From NCBI GenBank assembly GCA_964019055.1, contig OZ025221.1, positions 8,338,468 through 8,402,467 on the forward strand: DNA of 64,000 bases. The letters are read 5' to 3'. Positions 34,196 through 45,900 of this stretch are shown piece after piece. Below the pieces are notes generated by a model. That model ran no database searches. It worked only from the letters and a program-made list of their open reading frames with translations, and was not told where the DNA came from. The translations under genes and the position numbers were made by a program. How positions within the stretch are numbered: the stretch's first letter is position 1; each line of letters starts with the position of its first letter. Source of the stretch: Anthopleura xanthogrammica. Taxonomy: Eukaryota; Cnidaria; Anthozoa; Actiniaria; Actiniidae.

Positions 34196-37100
34196 ATGGC
34201 AGCTTCTAGTGACAAGACCTCGACAACTGCTGGTAAAAATATGTCAACTAAAGAGCTGGCAAGGTAGACGATAATCAATCGTTTTTCCTCTCTTTGAATT
34301 TCCTTCTTTCGATATTGTATTTTACTTAGGTTATTCTGCTCTTATTTTAGATCTCTTGGTTTGATTCGGAAGCTGTCGTCTTCAACGAAAAAAACTGATG
34401 TTAGAGTCAAAAGTAAGTTTAAGTTGACATGTTATTTTAGTCCTATCGCTAGAGTTCGTAGGTTTTCCAACTTCATAGTCCTTGCTCAGCTTACCAAAAT
34501 AACGTACCCTATTTCCCATGACCTAAGAAATGTTAAATCTAGAGCTTATAATTGTCCCTGATGTTAGATACTGGTCTATAGACCCCTTTCACGTGACTTC
34601 AAAGCAGCTCAATTTGGAGGACAAAACAAAAGAATTTCAATCTCCTGTGAATTGGAACCTATTGTTTTGTCCTTCAACAAATTGAGCTGCATTCCGGCGT
34701 GCTGCAAGGGGTCTATACTGTGCTTATTCTGTGGACCACTGTACCATTTCAGGACAGCCCTTTACCTATCTTGTGGTGATTGACTTTGAGTCAACATGTT
34801 GGAAAGACAAGAGAATGAGCTATGCTCCTGAAATAAGTAAGTATAAGTCTTGTACTCAGATGGCCTTGGGCCAAAACAGTGGTAGATATAGGGGATGCAG
34901 AGGGGAAACTTAGGCCCCCCTTTGTGAATCCAAGGACAATGTTCAAGTACCTATTCCTGGGGTGCATGTTACATTATTAGCTGCCCTTTTCGTTGACTAT
35001 TCAAGGCATTCCTTATTAAGATTCTCTTGTAATTTCAACCAAGATGGCAGCTGTTTCATTGTTATTTACAGTATATCTCAAGGGATTTTGAGTCCCAGGT
35101 TGCACCCCAAATGGTCTCCCCCTTTACAAAATCCAAAATCCACACCTGCGAAATCTTGCTGCACCTACAGGGTTGTTATCCAGTTCTAATCCTTACTAGA
35201 AACTTTAGGATTTTTGATGTTCTCAACTGGGGCTAGGTGAGGAAAGAGGTTATATTCTTTCATTTGCCTTGTTCTTACATTTTATAACTTTTATTGCATT
35301 ATTTCATATATTACTACAGTTTTTTCATTTCAAAGTTAATGTTTAAGAACAAGAAAATAAGTAAAAAACAAACATTAAATTTTTGACAAATTTCCAAACT
35401 CATCTGAACCTCTGACGTCACAACTGTGTTTACATAGCCTCATGTAAACATGGCTATCAGCCAATCAGAGCACGCGTTATATCTGAACTATTTTATAAAT
35501 ATATGTATGCATCCTTTTCTGCAGTTGAATTTCCTGCTGTTCTTATGCATACATCTACTGGAGTGATTGAATCAGAATTCCACAAGTATGTACAGCCTAG
35601 TGAACACCCAAGATTGAGTGACTTCTGTAAAGAATTGACAGGAATAACCCAGGTAAATCAACAACCCTAGTCATGTCATCTTTTCTTTATCATAAGCTAA
35701 CTGTAAGTACTTATAAATCTCTCATTTTGAATGGTTGAAGGCACATGTATTATGAGAGTCCAGAATGCTCACTAGTGCACACTTTTTCCCTGTCATTCAT
35801 GTCCAAAATAATGGCTATTCTAATTTGTATTTGTTAAAAAGGTCTTTATCATTGCAAGCTCACTGTTCATCTCACTTCAATGCTAAGGCTCAGCTACATG
35901 TATCATCCCTGACTTAAACCTTTATTAAAGAAAATAAATTAAATAAAAACTGAAAACTGGTATGTTTTTGTTTATAGTCACAAGTGGATGACGGCATACC
36001 AGTAGGAACCTGTCTGATGCTGTTTAATAAATGGTTACAAGAACTTTGTAACAAGAAAAATATCAAGTTCTTGTCACATGCTCTCAAGGCTACCGAGATG
36101 GAAAAGAACTCAGAAACAGATGATAAGTGGTGTATATTTGTTACTTGGTCAGGTACATATCGACGTCATTCACCTCCCCATCCTATTAATAACAACTTAT
36201 TTTCTTAATAGTTTCAATTGTTATTTATAGATTGGGATATTGGAATCTGCTTGAAGAATGAATGTCAGAGAAAGAGACACCTAGTGCCGCAGCCAGTGAG
36301 GAGCTGGATTGATCTTAGGGCTGCTTACAAGGTATAGTACATCCTTTTTCAAATGGACATTTGCACTCATCTCAACGGCCTCCCCCCCCCCCCCCCCTCA
36401 ATATATATTACAGTATAATCTTCAGTAGACACTTTTATATCCATTTTCACAATTACCCGGCCCAGATAACTAGCTATAATTTGAGTCATCTGGGTTTTTA
36501 GCTTCCGTCAATCAAATTTTCAATGGTCTGAGCGAGTAAATTTTTGATTGACAGCAGCTAACAACCAAGAGGTCTTGGGCTGTGTTGGTCATGTAATTAT
36601 TAAAATGGGTGTAAGCAGACACCAGGCAAGGTCCCAAAGGTGTCTGTTTTATAGTATATACATGCAGACCTGTACCATTTGTAATATGAATACAAGTTGA
36701 TTGCAATGGACAGCAGTAAGCCATTCTGTATATTCCCCCCCCCCCCCCTAAAAAAGGTGAAGTACCTATATTTAATGTCAGTAGTTCCTTCAGTTGAAAT
36801 TAAACTGCTATCAATGGAAGCCGACAGTGCGCACTTTACCCCCTCTCTCCATCAGTGCTCTGTTTTAAGAGTATTCAAAGCCGAAGCTACATGGTTTAGA
36901 GAAGTCGAAACAGACGTGTAGATCCTGTCCCTAGCTTCTCCTTCCACGCTCAGCCACCTTTTTTCTTCCTTCACAATAACATGCATGCTTAGTCTAACTC
37001 ATTATTCATGCTTTTAATGTTTACAGACATTCTACAGTCGTAAACCCAACGGATTGGCAGGAGCACTGAAAGACCTGGGTATTCAGTTCACAGGCAGGCA

Positions 37101-39580
37101 ACATTTTGGTGAGTTGTCATTACTACAACTTTTGATGTACCGTATTTACTCGAATTAAGCGCTTATTAACTTTTTCGCGCATCAAATGCGGCGCTTATTC
37201 GATTAAATACGTACGCAGTCACATTGCCATTTTCACAAATTTCTTTATCGCTCGCGATCGAAATGAATTCAGCCCGCCATAAATTTGATTGACGTAAGTC
37301 AAAACGCCAAACATCTGGAGTCGGTAGGTCGAAAAACTATGAAAAGCACTGTAAAATAAAGGCGATGAAAAACTGAGTGTATTATTGTTCTTCCTTCTTA
37401 AAGGCCTTGATGACGCTCGTAATACGGCAAGGCTTGCATGGAGGATGATCAAAGATGGTTGTGTAATGAATATAACCAGCTCCATTGATGCGGTGCGTAC
37501 AACATGACATAGTTTATCTCACACAATACACAGTTTACAACATGTAGGTCAGTATTTCAGAGTTATTTGTAGACTAGCTAGTACGCGTTGTGCATGCGCA
37601 CATTGACGTCTTAGCTAAGACGCGAGTGCTGTTACACAGCTTTTTTTTCCACGAAACATCAACCCACCTTCACGATAAATATGCGTGAGCCTGGTATAGC
37701 CAGGAATTTTAGCGCGTAGCTTGCCAGTCACGAAATTCTGTGCTAGCATCATATGCGGTTTTTTAATAGAATGAGAAAAATAAGTATCTATACTTTAATC
37801 AACGCAATCAACGTTCTAAAAAAACAACAACAACCTTGAGCAACCCTTATCGCGTATATCATCCGTATTTTATGTGTGAAGTCATGATAGAAGGGGACAA
37901 AGTAAAGGAAGTAATTTGATTCATTCAAAATAAAAAAACACGAGGCAAAATCAATACGCTTCGTATAGAATGATATAGAGCTACACGCACATATAATTTT
38001 ACTTGTCATGCGTTCTTCTTGACTTAGAATGCATCTACTGCGCATGCTTTTAAGTGTTCATTGGGTTTTTATTGTAGAGTGTCAGTGTATTGCATCAGAT
38101 AATCCAAAATGGTTTCAAGAGAAACAAACCGTCTAAAGAACCAAAGAAGAACACATTACAGTCCATTGGAGCACAAAAGGCCTGTGAGGCAAGCCGAGAA
38201 AATCATCTAAGTAAATCCAATTTAAAAAACACTGACTGTACCTCTGTCCTAGCTGGGACCGATCACGTAGCGAAAAACGCAAGGCCACAAACAAATCCCG
38301 ACCCCCGTGGCTTGAAAACGGATTTTTCTAAACAAGAAAGCAAAGAAAGTTTTTCAGTTTCGCGGGAGAATCAAACGCAAGATGCCACCACGTATTCAAT
38401 ACAAAGTCTTCTGGCTCCTCCAGTTTCGGTGACTGGCTCTACTTCTATCGTCAACGCTGTTTCCAATAAAACAGATGGGAGTAAGACCCTTGTGTCACCG
38501 GTAACGTGTTTAACAAATTTAACCAGTTTTACTGGACAGCGTTGTTCGTCAAGCAAAGCAAGACAGGTTAGCGAGACAGCTGCGTCATACGCTAGTCTTC
38601 TCAAGCGAAAGTTACCTAATGGTGTTGATAGCTCGATTGCAGCCAAACGAGGGCTTGTCAAACAAACTTTAGGAATGAGGTTGCCTACGAAATTCTTGGG
38701 TTCAATTCACGATGGAAGCTTCGTTGTCAAAACATCAACGTCCCCTAAGGTGCATGCGAGAGAACATTGTCCTTTATCTATTGGAAAGAATAACGAAAAC
38801 GCCAAGCCCGACAGTACAGGGCCCAGGAGTCTTTGCAAAAGTTCTAACGTAGCAGATTTCAAGTCCAAGACTCCTAGATTAGTTGATCGTACAAGTTTAC
38901 TGTCTAACCGTACCCTCGATGTTTTAACAAATGCACGTGCTTCAGAAACAAGCAATGTAAAAAATGTTGAGAAGTCCTCTGAAGTGCGTCAACGAAATTG
39001 CACTAAAGTAGCAGAAAAAATGGATCAAGAAAATAGAATGAAGGTCGTAGATCCTGCCCAACATGTATTCAAAACTCCTAAGCCAGTTAGCTCTGCAAGG
39101 AGAGAGAGATTGTCAGTTGGATCAGTCAGACACTCGAGTTTGAATACGAAAGCGACAGTCACGCCAAAGAATGTAAAAAATCCTTGTGTCACACCACTTT
39201 CCGTAGGTGGAAGTGTGACAGTCACGCCAAAGAATGTAAGAAGTCCCTGTGTCACGCCACTTGCCATTAGTGGAAGTGTGACTCCAGTGTTGCGTTTTAA
39301 TGGAGGAAGTGTAACGCCACCTTTCTGTGACTGTCGTCGTGCCCGTCGTTTGACTGTTGGAAAACTAGGACCCAATCAGGGACGAGTATTTTACGCATGC
39401 TCTGTGCGGAATAACCGCTCAAGCTTTGGAAAATCACCAGTGAAAAAGGGGAAAAAGAACTGTAAATTCTTTTGTTGGGAACCGAAGGGAGTTCAACTGT
39501 TATCGTTTCAAAGAACTTTACAAGGAACAAAAGTTAGCGAAACTAAAAACGTAGAGCTTTCTTTTATTGGCAAACCATGA
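34196..39580 (+). CDS. ERI2: ERI1 exoribonuclease 2 with C-terminal GRF zinc finger
   Basis: Nine exons (34196-34263, 34351-34412, 34753-34836, 35525-35652, 35978-36152, 36231-36331, 37027-37108, 37404-37492, 38078-39580) encode 763 aa in continuous phase. The DEDDh 3'-5' exonuclease fold covers about residues 45-255. The motifs are the D-x-E pair in VVIDFESTCW, the aspartate in TWSDWDIG, and H-x4-D in QHFGLDDARNTARLAW, so all catalytic residues are present. The 1.5-kb last exon encodes a disordered Ser/Thr/Lys-rich linker with a 21-residue tandem repeat (about residues 622-680). It ends in a GRF-type zinc finger: FCDCRRARRLTVGKLGPNQG, then FYACS and CKFFCWE. This exonuclease-plus-GRF architecture is the ERI2 (EXOD1) type; human ERI2 is 691 aa. 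ERI1 itself has an N-terminal SAP domain and no GRF finger. The first exon is a short Ser/Thr/Lys peptide, supported by phase only. Confidence 0.93.
34574..34717. mobile_element. Palindromic MITE, family C
   Basis: The ends are tctatagacccctttcacg and gctgcaaggggtctatac, with inner arms agctcaatttggaggacaaa and tttgtccttcaacaaattga. It is the best-preserved full copy, in intron 2 of ERI2. Confidence 0.75.
34962..35185. repeat. Dispersed repeat with ccaagatggcagctgtttca
   Basis: The stretch at 35037-35107 (ccaagatggcagctgtttca, then ctcaagggattttgagtc) recurs in inverse orientation at about 45538-45600 in a TRPA1-like intron. It is a two-copy dispersed element. The outer limits are uncertain. 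Confidence 0.5.
37138..37212. repeat. Short element with gtatttactcgaattaagcg
   Basis: The ends ccgtatttactcgaattaag and cgattaaatacg are imperfect inverse complements around gcgcttatt and gcggcgcttatt. It is related to 43985-44135. It lies in intron 7 of ERI2. Confidence 0.6.
39154..39310 (+). repeat. ERI2: In-frame tandem repeat, 63 bp unit, within ERI2
   Basis: Two full 63-bp units begin gacagtcacgccaaagaatgta at 39154 and 39217, with a third partial unit at about 39275. They encode VTPKNVKNPCVTPLSVGGSV and VTPKNVRSPCVTPLAISGSV. Each carries several Thr-Pro sites, so the region could be a proline-directed kinase target (inference). Confidence 0.9.
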
Positions 39581-39901
39581 AAAATATAAAACTGTCCCTT
39601 ACAAAAAAAGAAAAAAAAATTAAAGGATTTTTAGTTGTTTCTTGTTGTTTTAAGTTATTTGATGCTTTTTGTCTTATCATTAGCAAAAATTATTTTATAG
39701 AATTTACTTTATTGCTGGTTTCAATTGCAGCCGCCATCTTGCTTGAATTTAGCAAAATATTTAAAAAACATATTTTGTCGTTTCAAGCAATCTATGTTAT
39801 TTCCAACGGCCAGTGAAATCCGATAGAATTTTAGGGTTGCCCAGTGCCTACGCTTTTTCTTTAGAAAGCTGAGAAGGCTCTAGGTCAAGAATGGCTTCAT
39901 A

Positions 39902-42900
39902 TTAGAGACAAGTGTCGCTTTCTTTCAAAACAATATCTGCTATTTGATCCAATATCGTCCGTTGCTTTTCAATTTCGATAACAAGTTTGTCCATCCTAAA
40001 AGAACAAGAATCTTAATAAAGTCAACATAAATCCATTTTCACCCAGAAACCTTTGCGCAGAGATTGGCCACTCCTTATAAGGTAAACTTATTTTCCCGCC
40101 GTTTACAAAAACAAAATTCTTGAAGAATTTGACAACTTTGGAAAGCGTTCGGTGCCAGTATGTTTACAGCTCCAATAGTCCCTTTCACAGCTCCCTGCGC
40201 CATCTTGAAAGGTAGCCGTGACTTTGCATCGAAGGTCACCTCATTTCTCGTTTCGATGTGCAATGGGACGGCTACCTTTCAAGATGGCGCAGGGAACTGT
40301 GAAGGGGACTATTGGAGTTTAATAATTGTTTTTGCTTCACTTCTTTTTCAGTTTCTCCGGGGTTTTTTTCCCTCTTGTTCATGACGGCTCAAAAACTTAA
40401 CTTAAAAATGTAGATCGATAGACCTTTTTAGCTTGGGCGTAATGTTTTCACATTTCAGACCACGTGTCATTCCCTTGAGTATCATTTCTTTCTTTAACGT
40501 TTGCGCATGAGAAGGCTCATGAACATGGATACATTTCAAACAAAGAAATCTTATTCTCAAGAGAATGACACATGGTCTAAAATGGGAAAACATTACACCC
40601 AAGGTTAAAAGGTCTATTTCAATTTGAAATAATTGTATTTGATTTCGATTGGTTACCTCTTATCTTGTTCGTTGATTTTGCCGCATACTTTAGTCACTAG
40701 TTTCTGTAATGATTCTTTTTCTGTTTGATCTGTGTCCTCTGACATATCATCTTTGTCACTGGAGTTCCCAGCCAACCTGTGACCTACAGCCTTCGATCAG
40801 AAATAGAAAGTATTAGCTACTTGCGCAAAAAAAAAGCGCGATTACTGAACACCTCAAAATGACACGGAGCACTTTCACAAAGGATGTTACATGGCGCAAA
40901 CAGATTAAAACGTCCATCGATCTAACACATGCTTCGGCGTTACGAATAGACATCGTGGTACTTCGGAGCCTGGTATCCGCCTAATAAATGTGTTCACTGA
41001 ATATAGGTACCACATGACCCGGCGTACTTTGAACTCTGAAGATGACTTACGGTCAGGTTGTCAACACGTCAACTGGTCACCACCAACAACACTCTTTCTC
41101 AAGACTACACTCACCCGGACGATCACAACAATTCACTCTTCTATACTTTTCTCGCCAAGAAAATTTCACAAACTCAATTCTGTTCATGCAGGGCACGTAT
41201 TATATCTTGCTAGACGTGAGTGTAGTGTTTACCTCTATACATTTGAAGCACCATCCCCGCGACCTGTTCGGGTATCTAACTACATATGGCTTGTAGAAAT
41301 ATCGTAGAATCAATGCTGGTAGTTGTTGCTCCAAGGCGTAAATAACCTCGATCTGAAAAACGTACCAGTAAGATTAGTAAGGAAATAGACCAAAATGAAA
41401 TAGTTCAGAATCACGACAGAAAGTGGCCGGTAGTGTTCTACCTTGAGGGATAATAGTTTGAGCTCGGCGTTCTTCTGCACGGACTCTATGTCGCCAACCG
41501 CCAAACCAATCTGCACAAAAGCAACAAGTAAAACAAACGAATAAAATATTATCTTCACGAACCATAGCTAGGTGACCATAATTTTCATTATTTCGACTGC
41601 TCAAGTTCGCAAATTTATTGTCGTTTCCAGAACACATTTTGCTCTTGATCTCTGCCAAGAAGCTCTGGGTGGAGAGCCAGACAAATCATAAATAAAGCCG
41701 GCGAAAGGAATAAGAATGGAAGGATTTCACGACTGCAATTTCATGGCAGGAACGATTATATTTTTGAGAGGTAACAAGAAATTTAATTTCCAATGGAAAA
41801 AAGTTCTAGTACTATTTTGCCCGAAACATGGTTGCTGCAAAACCTTCCATTGCAACAGAGTCGTCTCAATCTTTCTGTGCGAATAATTAATAAGAATGGA
41901 AACAGACAATGGCACTTACCAACAGATTCATAAGTACGATTGGTAGCAAGAGACAAAAGACCACAAAGATCAAGATAGTCAACTCTGGAATATCATTTTT
42001 CTGTTCTACAAAGAATCTTGTGTACTCCAGCTCTCCGATCATCATGGCCATGACTTTCGTCCCCGATCTCCAGATACTACCGAATGGGTGCTACAGAGAA
42101 GAAAATAGAAAATCGTTGTTTTGCTGTTATGCCTGTCTTTGCTGTTTTCTTGTAGATACTGTAATTGCAATTGCAATCGACCTCTTTACCTTGGGCGTAA
42201 TGTTTTCCCATTTCAGACCACATGTCATTCCCTAGAGTATCATTTGTTGTTTAACCTTTTACACATGAGAAGACACATGAATATGGATGCAACAAAGAAT
42301 CTTATTCTCAAAAGAATGGCACATGGTCTAAAATGGGAAAACATTACGCTCAAGGTAAAAAAAGTCCATTGCAATTTCTCTTGGCCAAGCTGCTGCTGTT
42401 GTTTTGTAAAGTTTGTGCAAAACAGTTGTCAGTACCAGTTGTCGTGCAATATTGTTGTGTTGCAAGTTGTAGAGCAAATACTACCGTAAATGCAACTACT
42501 CTGCAAAACTTTTCCTTGTTGCTCGAAGTTGAAACCATCTCTCTTCTGTGTTTCTCGCTCTTACCTTAATTACTATTGTTGAGTTGTCAGGACCTTGAAT
42601 TTCTTGCAGTTCCTAACAAGAGAGAGATTTGATTCTGTAAATGAAATGATCGAAGGAAAGCTGATCAAAACATACAACTTACCTTGCCATCATAAAGTAA
42701 GATATGAAAGACGAGAGCAAATGCTCCAATGAGAATGAGAAAAATAGCAAGAACCTGGAATAGAGAACAAAGAAACGAGTGAGATTGAGAAACCACAGGA
42801 AGTGGTCCTTTTTTTTCTTCCTTCCTTCCTTGCTTGCTTCCTTGCTTGCTTGCTTCCTTGCTTGCTTCCTTCCTTCCTTCCTTCCTTCCTTCCTTCCTTC

Positions 42901-45900
42901 CTTGCTTCCTTCCTTGCTTCCTTCCTTGCTTCCTTGCTTCCTTCCTTCCTTCCTTCCTTCCTTCTCCTTCCTTCCTTCCTTCCTTCCTTCCTTCCTTCCT
43001 TCCTTCCTTCCTTCCTTCCTTCCTTCCTTGCTTCCTTCCTTGCTTCCTTGCTTGCTTGCTTCCTTGCTTGCTTCCTTGCTTGCTTCCTTGCTTCCTTCCT
43101 TCCTTGCTTCCTTCCTTCCTTTCTTGCTTCCATCCTTCCTTCTTACCTTCCTTCCTTCCTTCCTTTCATCCTTTATTCCTTCCTTTCATCCATCCATCCA
43201 TCTATCCCTCGTTCCTTCATTCATTCAATCCTTCACTCATTCTCTTTTTTTCTTTCATTTCCTTTAAAGCACTTTAATATGAATATAAAATACCATACCT
43301 TCATTAGAGATCTGAGCACAACAAACAACATGGTCACATATATTCCAGAATCAAAAATCCTATAAATAAAATAAAAAATTCTCGTAAAATTTCCAGTGCA
43401 ATCCTGCATAAACATAGTACATTATTTTATTCCTACCAATAAATGTATTCATTTGGTTATGCACATGTTTGTACCATACATGAAGTACCATCCGACCAAA
43501 GCCTTGCAATCAAGCCTAAAGATATTGAAGGTGGCCTATTGCCACTGCATTTCCTTACGTTTGTATAAAGAAAAGAAGAACCATGTAGCAGATAAGAATG
43601 GAAAAGATCCCCCAGGTGAACTGGTCTTTCTGTTTCAATACGAAACTTCCTAATGCGGATGACATGAGACAGGACAAAAGCATCACCACTTCGATCAAGC
43701 TGTCGCGATTCAGGTAGTTCCACCTCTAATAAAAGAATAGTAAAACCGCTCTAGTAAGCTTACAGCGCTTTCAGTAATATTTCTATTGCGACTTACCGAC
43801 TCAAGACAACGGGTCGAGCTCATTCCGATCACTAGCGAGAAAGAAATCCCCGTGTGAACATGGCTCAGTGTCTAGCTAGGCACGCTCTTTAAAATATACC
43901 GATGTGCTATCTGATTGGCAGGTTAAAAATATAAACTAAATATCACAATATGATTGGTTAATGATACCAGTGGTCCCGTTTGGAGTACCATATTTACTCC
44001 ATAAACCACCTCGGCGCTCTTTCAATTTTTAGTGTTTCGGGGGCAGCACTTATCTGACGGCGGCGCTCTTTGCTATTTTGCACTGACATGCGGCGCTTAA
44101 TCGGGGGCGGCGCTTAAACGAGTAAGTACAGTATCCGCAAAGTAACACTTACCTCTCTTATTACGCGATACATATGACCAACAAGCCATGCTCCAGAGAA
44201 TAAAGTAACTGCCCAAGACTGATAGTCCATCACTTCGTCTCTGCAAAACGAGTACTGCATGCAGTGATCAAGAATCAGTTAGTCGATTTGCAATTGGTAA
44301 GTGAACTACATAAGATAACTATGATATACTAGCGAACTTCAGATTCGACTACGAGTATGTGTTTTGACACTCAAAGATTAGCACTATAATTTCGTAGTCG
44401 TGCTGGAGTACGTAGTTGAAACTTTAGATCGTTAAAAATCTGAAATCGAATACGATTTAGTGTTGAGCACGCGCAAAGGGCCAATTTTAAAATTCGTTTT
44501 CGTACTCGTAGTCGAATCTGAAGTTCGCTATTTTCACTGGGACGGTGACTCGGAGAGGGGTTCTTGATTGGTCACCTTGCTTTGCGGGCGGGAGGGGGAG
44601 GGAGGTCGCCCTTGATTCTCTTCCTTTTACATTTCCCTGCCTCTTTAGACGTTCCATTTACAAGGAACCGTGCTATCGGGACAAAAATACAATAGCTTAG
44701 CCGTGCAAATGAAAAAGAATGTTAGTTAAATGTACTTGCCTCGTGAGAAATCATTTTTCCAGTCTTAGGGTTTATGTGTCCAAAACAAATGATAAAAAGC
44801 GTAACATTGATGACAAATGCGATATACATCACTAATGCAAACAGCACCTGATACCGTGCAATGGCGTTCCTGGAAGAAATCGTAAAGAAATACTTCCATG
44901 TAGTCAATATATCAATTTAAAAAAATAGAATATAAAGGACAGTTTACACTGGAGATATTTGTACTAGGATGGTTGCGCGATAGCCGACCGTTTACAAGGG
45001 CGATTTGAACTTGCAACCATGCAAATCACCGCGACAATCTCTCTACATTTATCACCAGGCTAAAACAAGAGCTATGGCAGGCGATCCTGGAGAAAAAATA
45101 TATTCACTTAGAATAAGTTCTTACCATTTTGCCTTTAAAAGCTCCCTTGATACTGGATGAAGAAGAAGTTCGCTTCTTCCATTTTGTAACATAGTCTAAA
45201 AGAAGAATAACAATAGTTTTATTTTTCTGCTTGATCAGAGCACTTTTGGTGTTTTCCCTAGGCGTCACCACTCGCTGCGCGTTTTGGCTCTGCGCTCGCT
45301 TGGCGTCTTGGTTTCTCGCTCCTGATTGGTTACTAACTCACCAGTGGACCAAAGTACGTTTGACAGCCTGTATATGTCCTTTCGTCTGGATGGATGCTCA
45401 GAAACTCGAAATTGTAAGTTATCTGAATGGTAAAAAAAATACATAATTCGAGTCCCAATTAGAAAAGCGACAAAGTGATGAAACACCACTGATTGCATGA
45501 AGACATCACACAATGATAACCAATGATTAATATTGAAGTGCAACCACGTGACTCAAAATCCCTTGAGATAAAAATAACAATGAAACAGCCACCATCTTGG
45601 ATGATATAATCAACCAACATGGCGGCCATGACGTAACATGCACGCCAAGAATTTGTGTAGAATGTCATGCTTGGGGACTGGGCTTTTTGTCTGATTTAAG
45701 AGGCGTTTACCCATGGGTGAGTGACTGTGACTCCTTTTTCCTTAGGCAATTTGTTTTAATTGAACTTTTTTTGGAGAAGAGCAGGGGAAAAGGGGAAAGA
45801 CGATTTGTTGAGAATGGCGGAGCGGAATGACTATTGCTATTTTACTGGACTAATATGTCCACGATTCTCTTAAAAATTTCTACAACATAATTCCTTGTTT

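Noticed and set aside
38371..39530. Antisense open frames opposite the last ERI2 exon
   Set aside because: They are shadows of the 1.5-kb coding exon. The plus frame has the GRF zinc finger and phase continuity with upstream exons.
42690..43365. Open frames rich in Leu/Pro/Ser (plus) and Arg/Lys/Glu (minus)
   Set aside because: They come from the CTTC/CTTG microsatellite within a TRPA1-like intron. All three plus frames are open, as expected for a tetranucleotide repeat.
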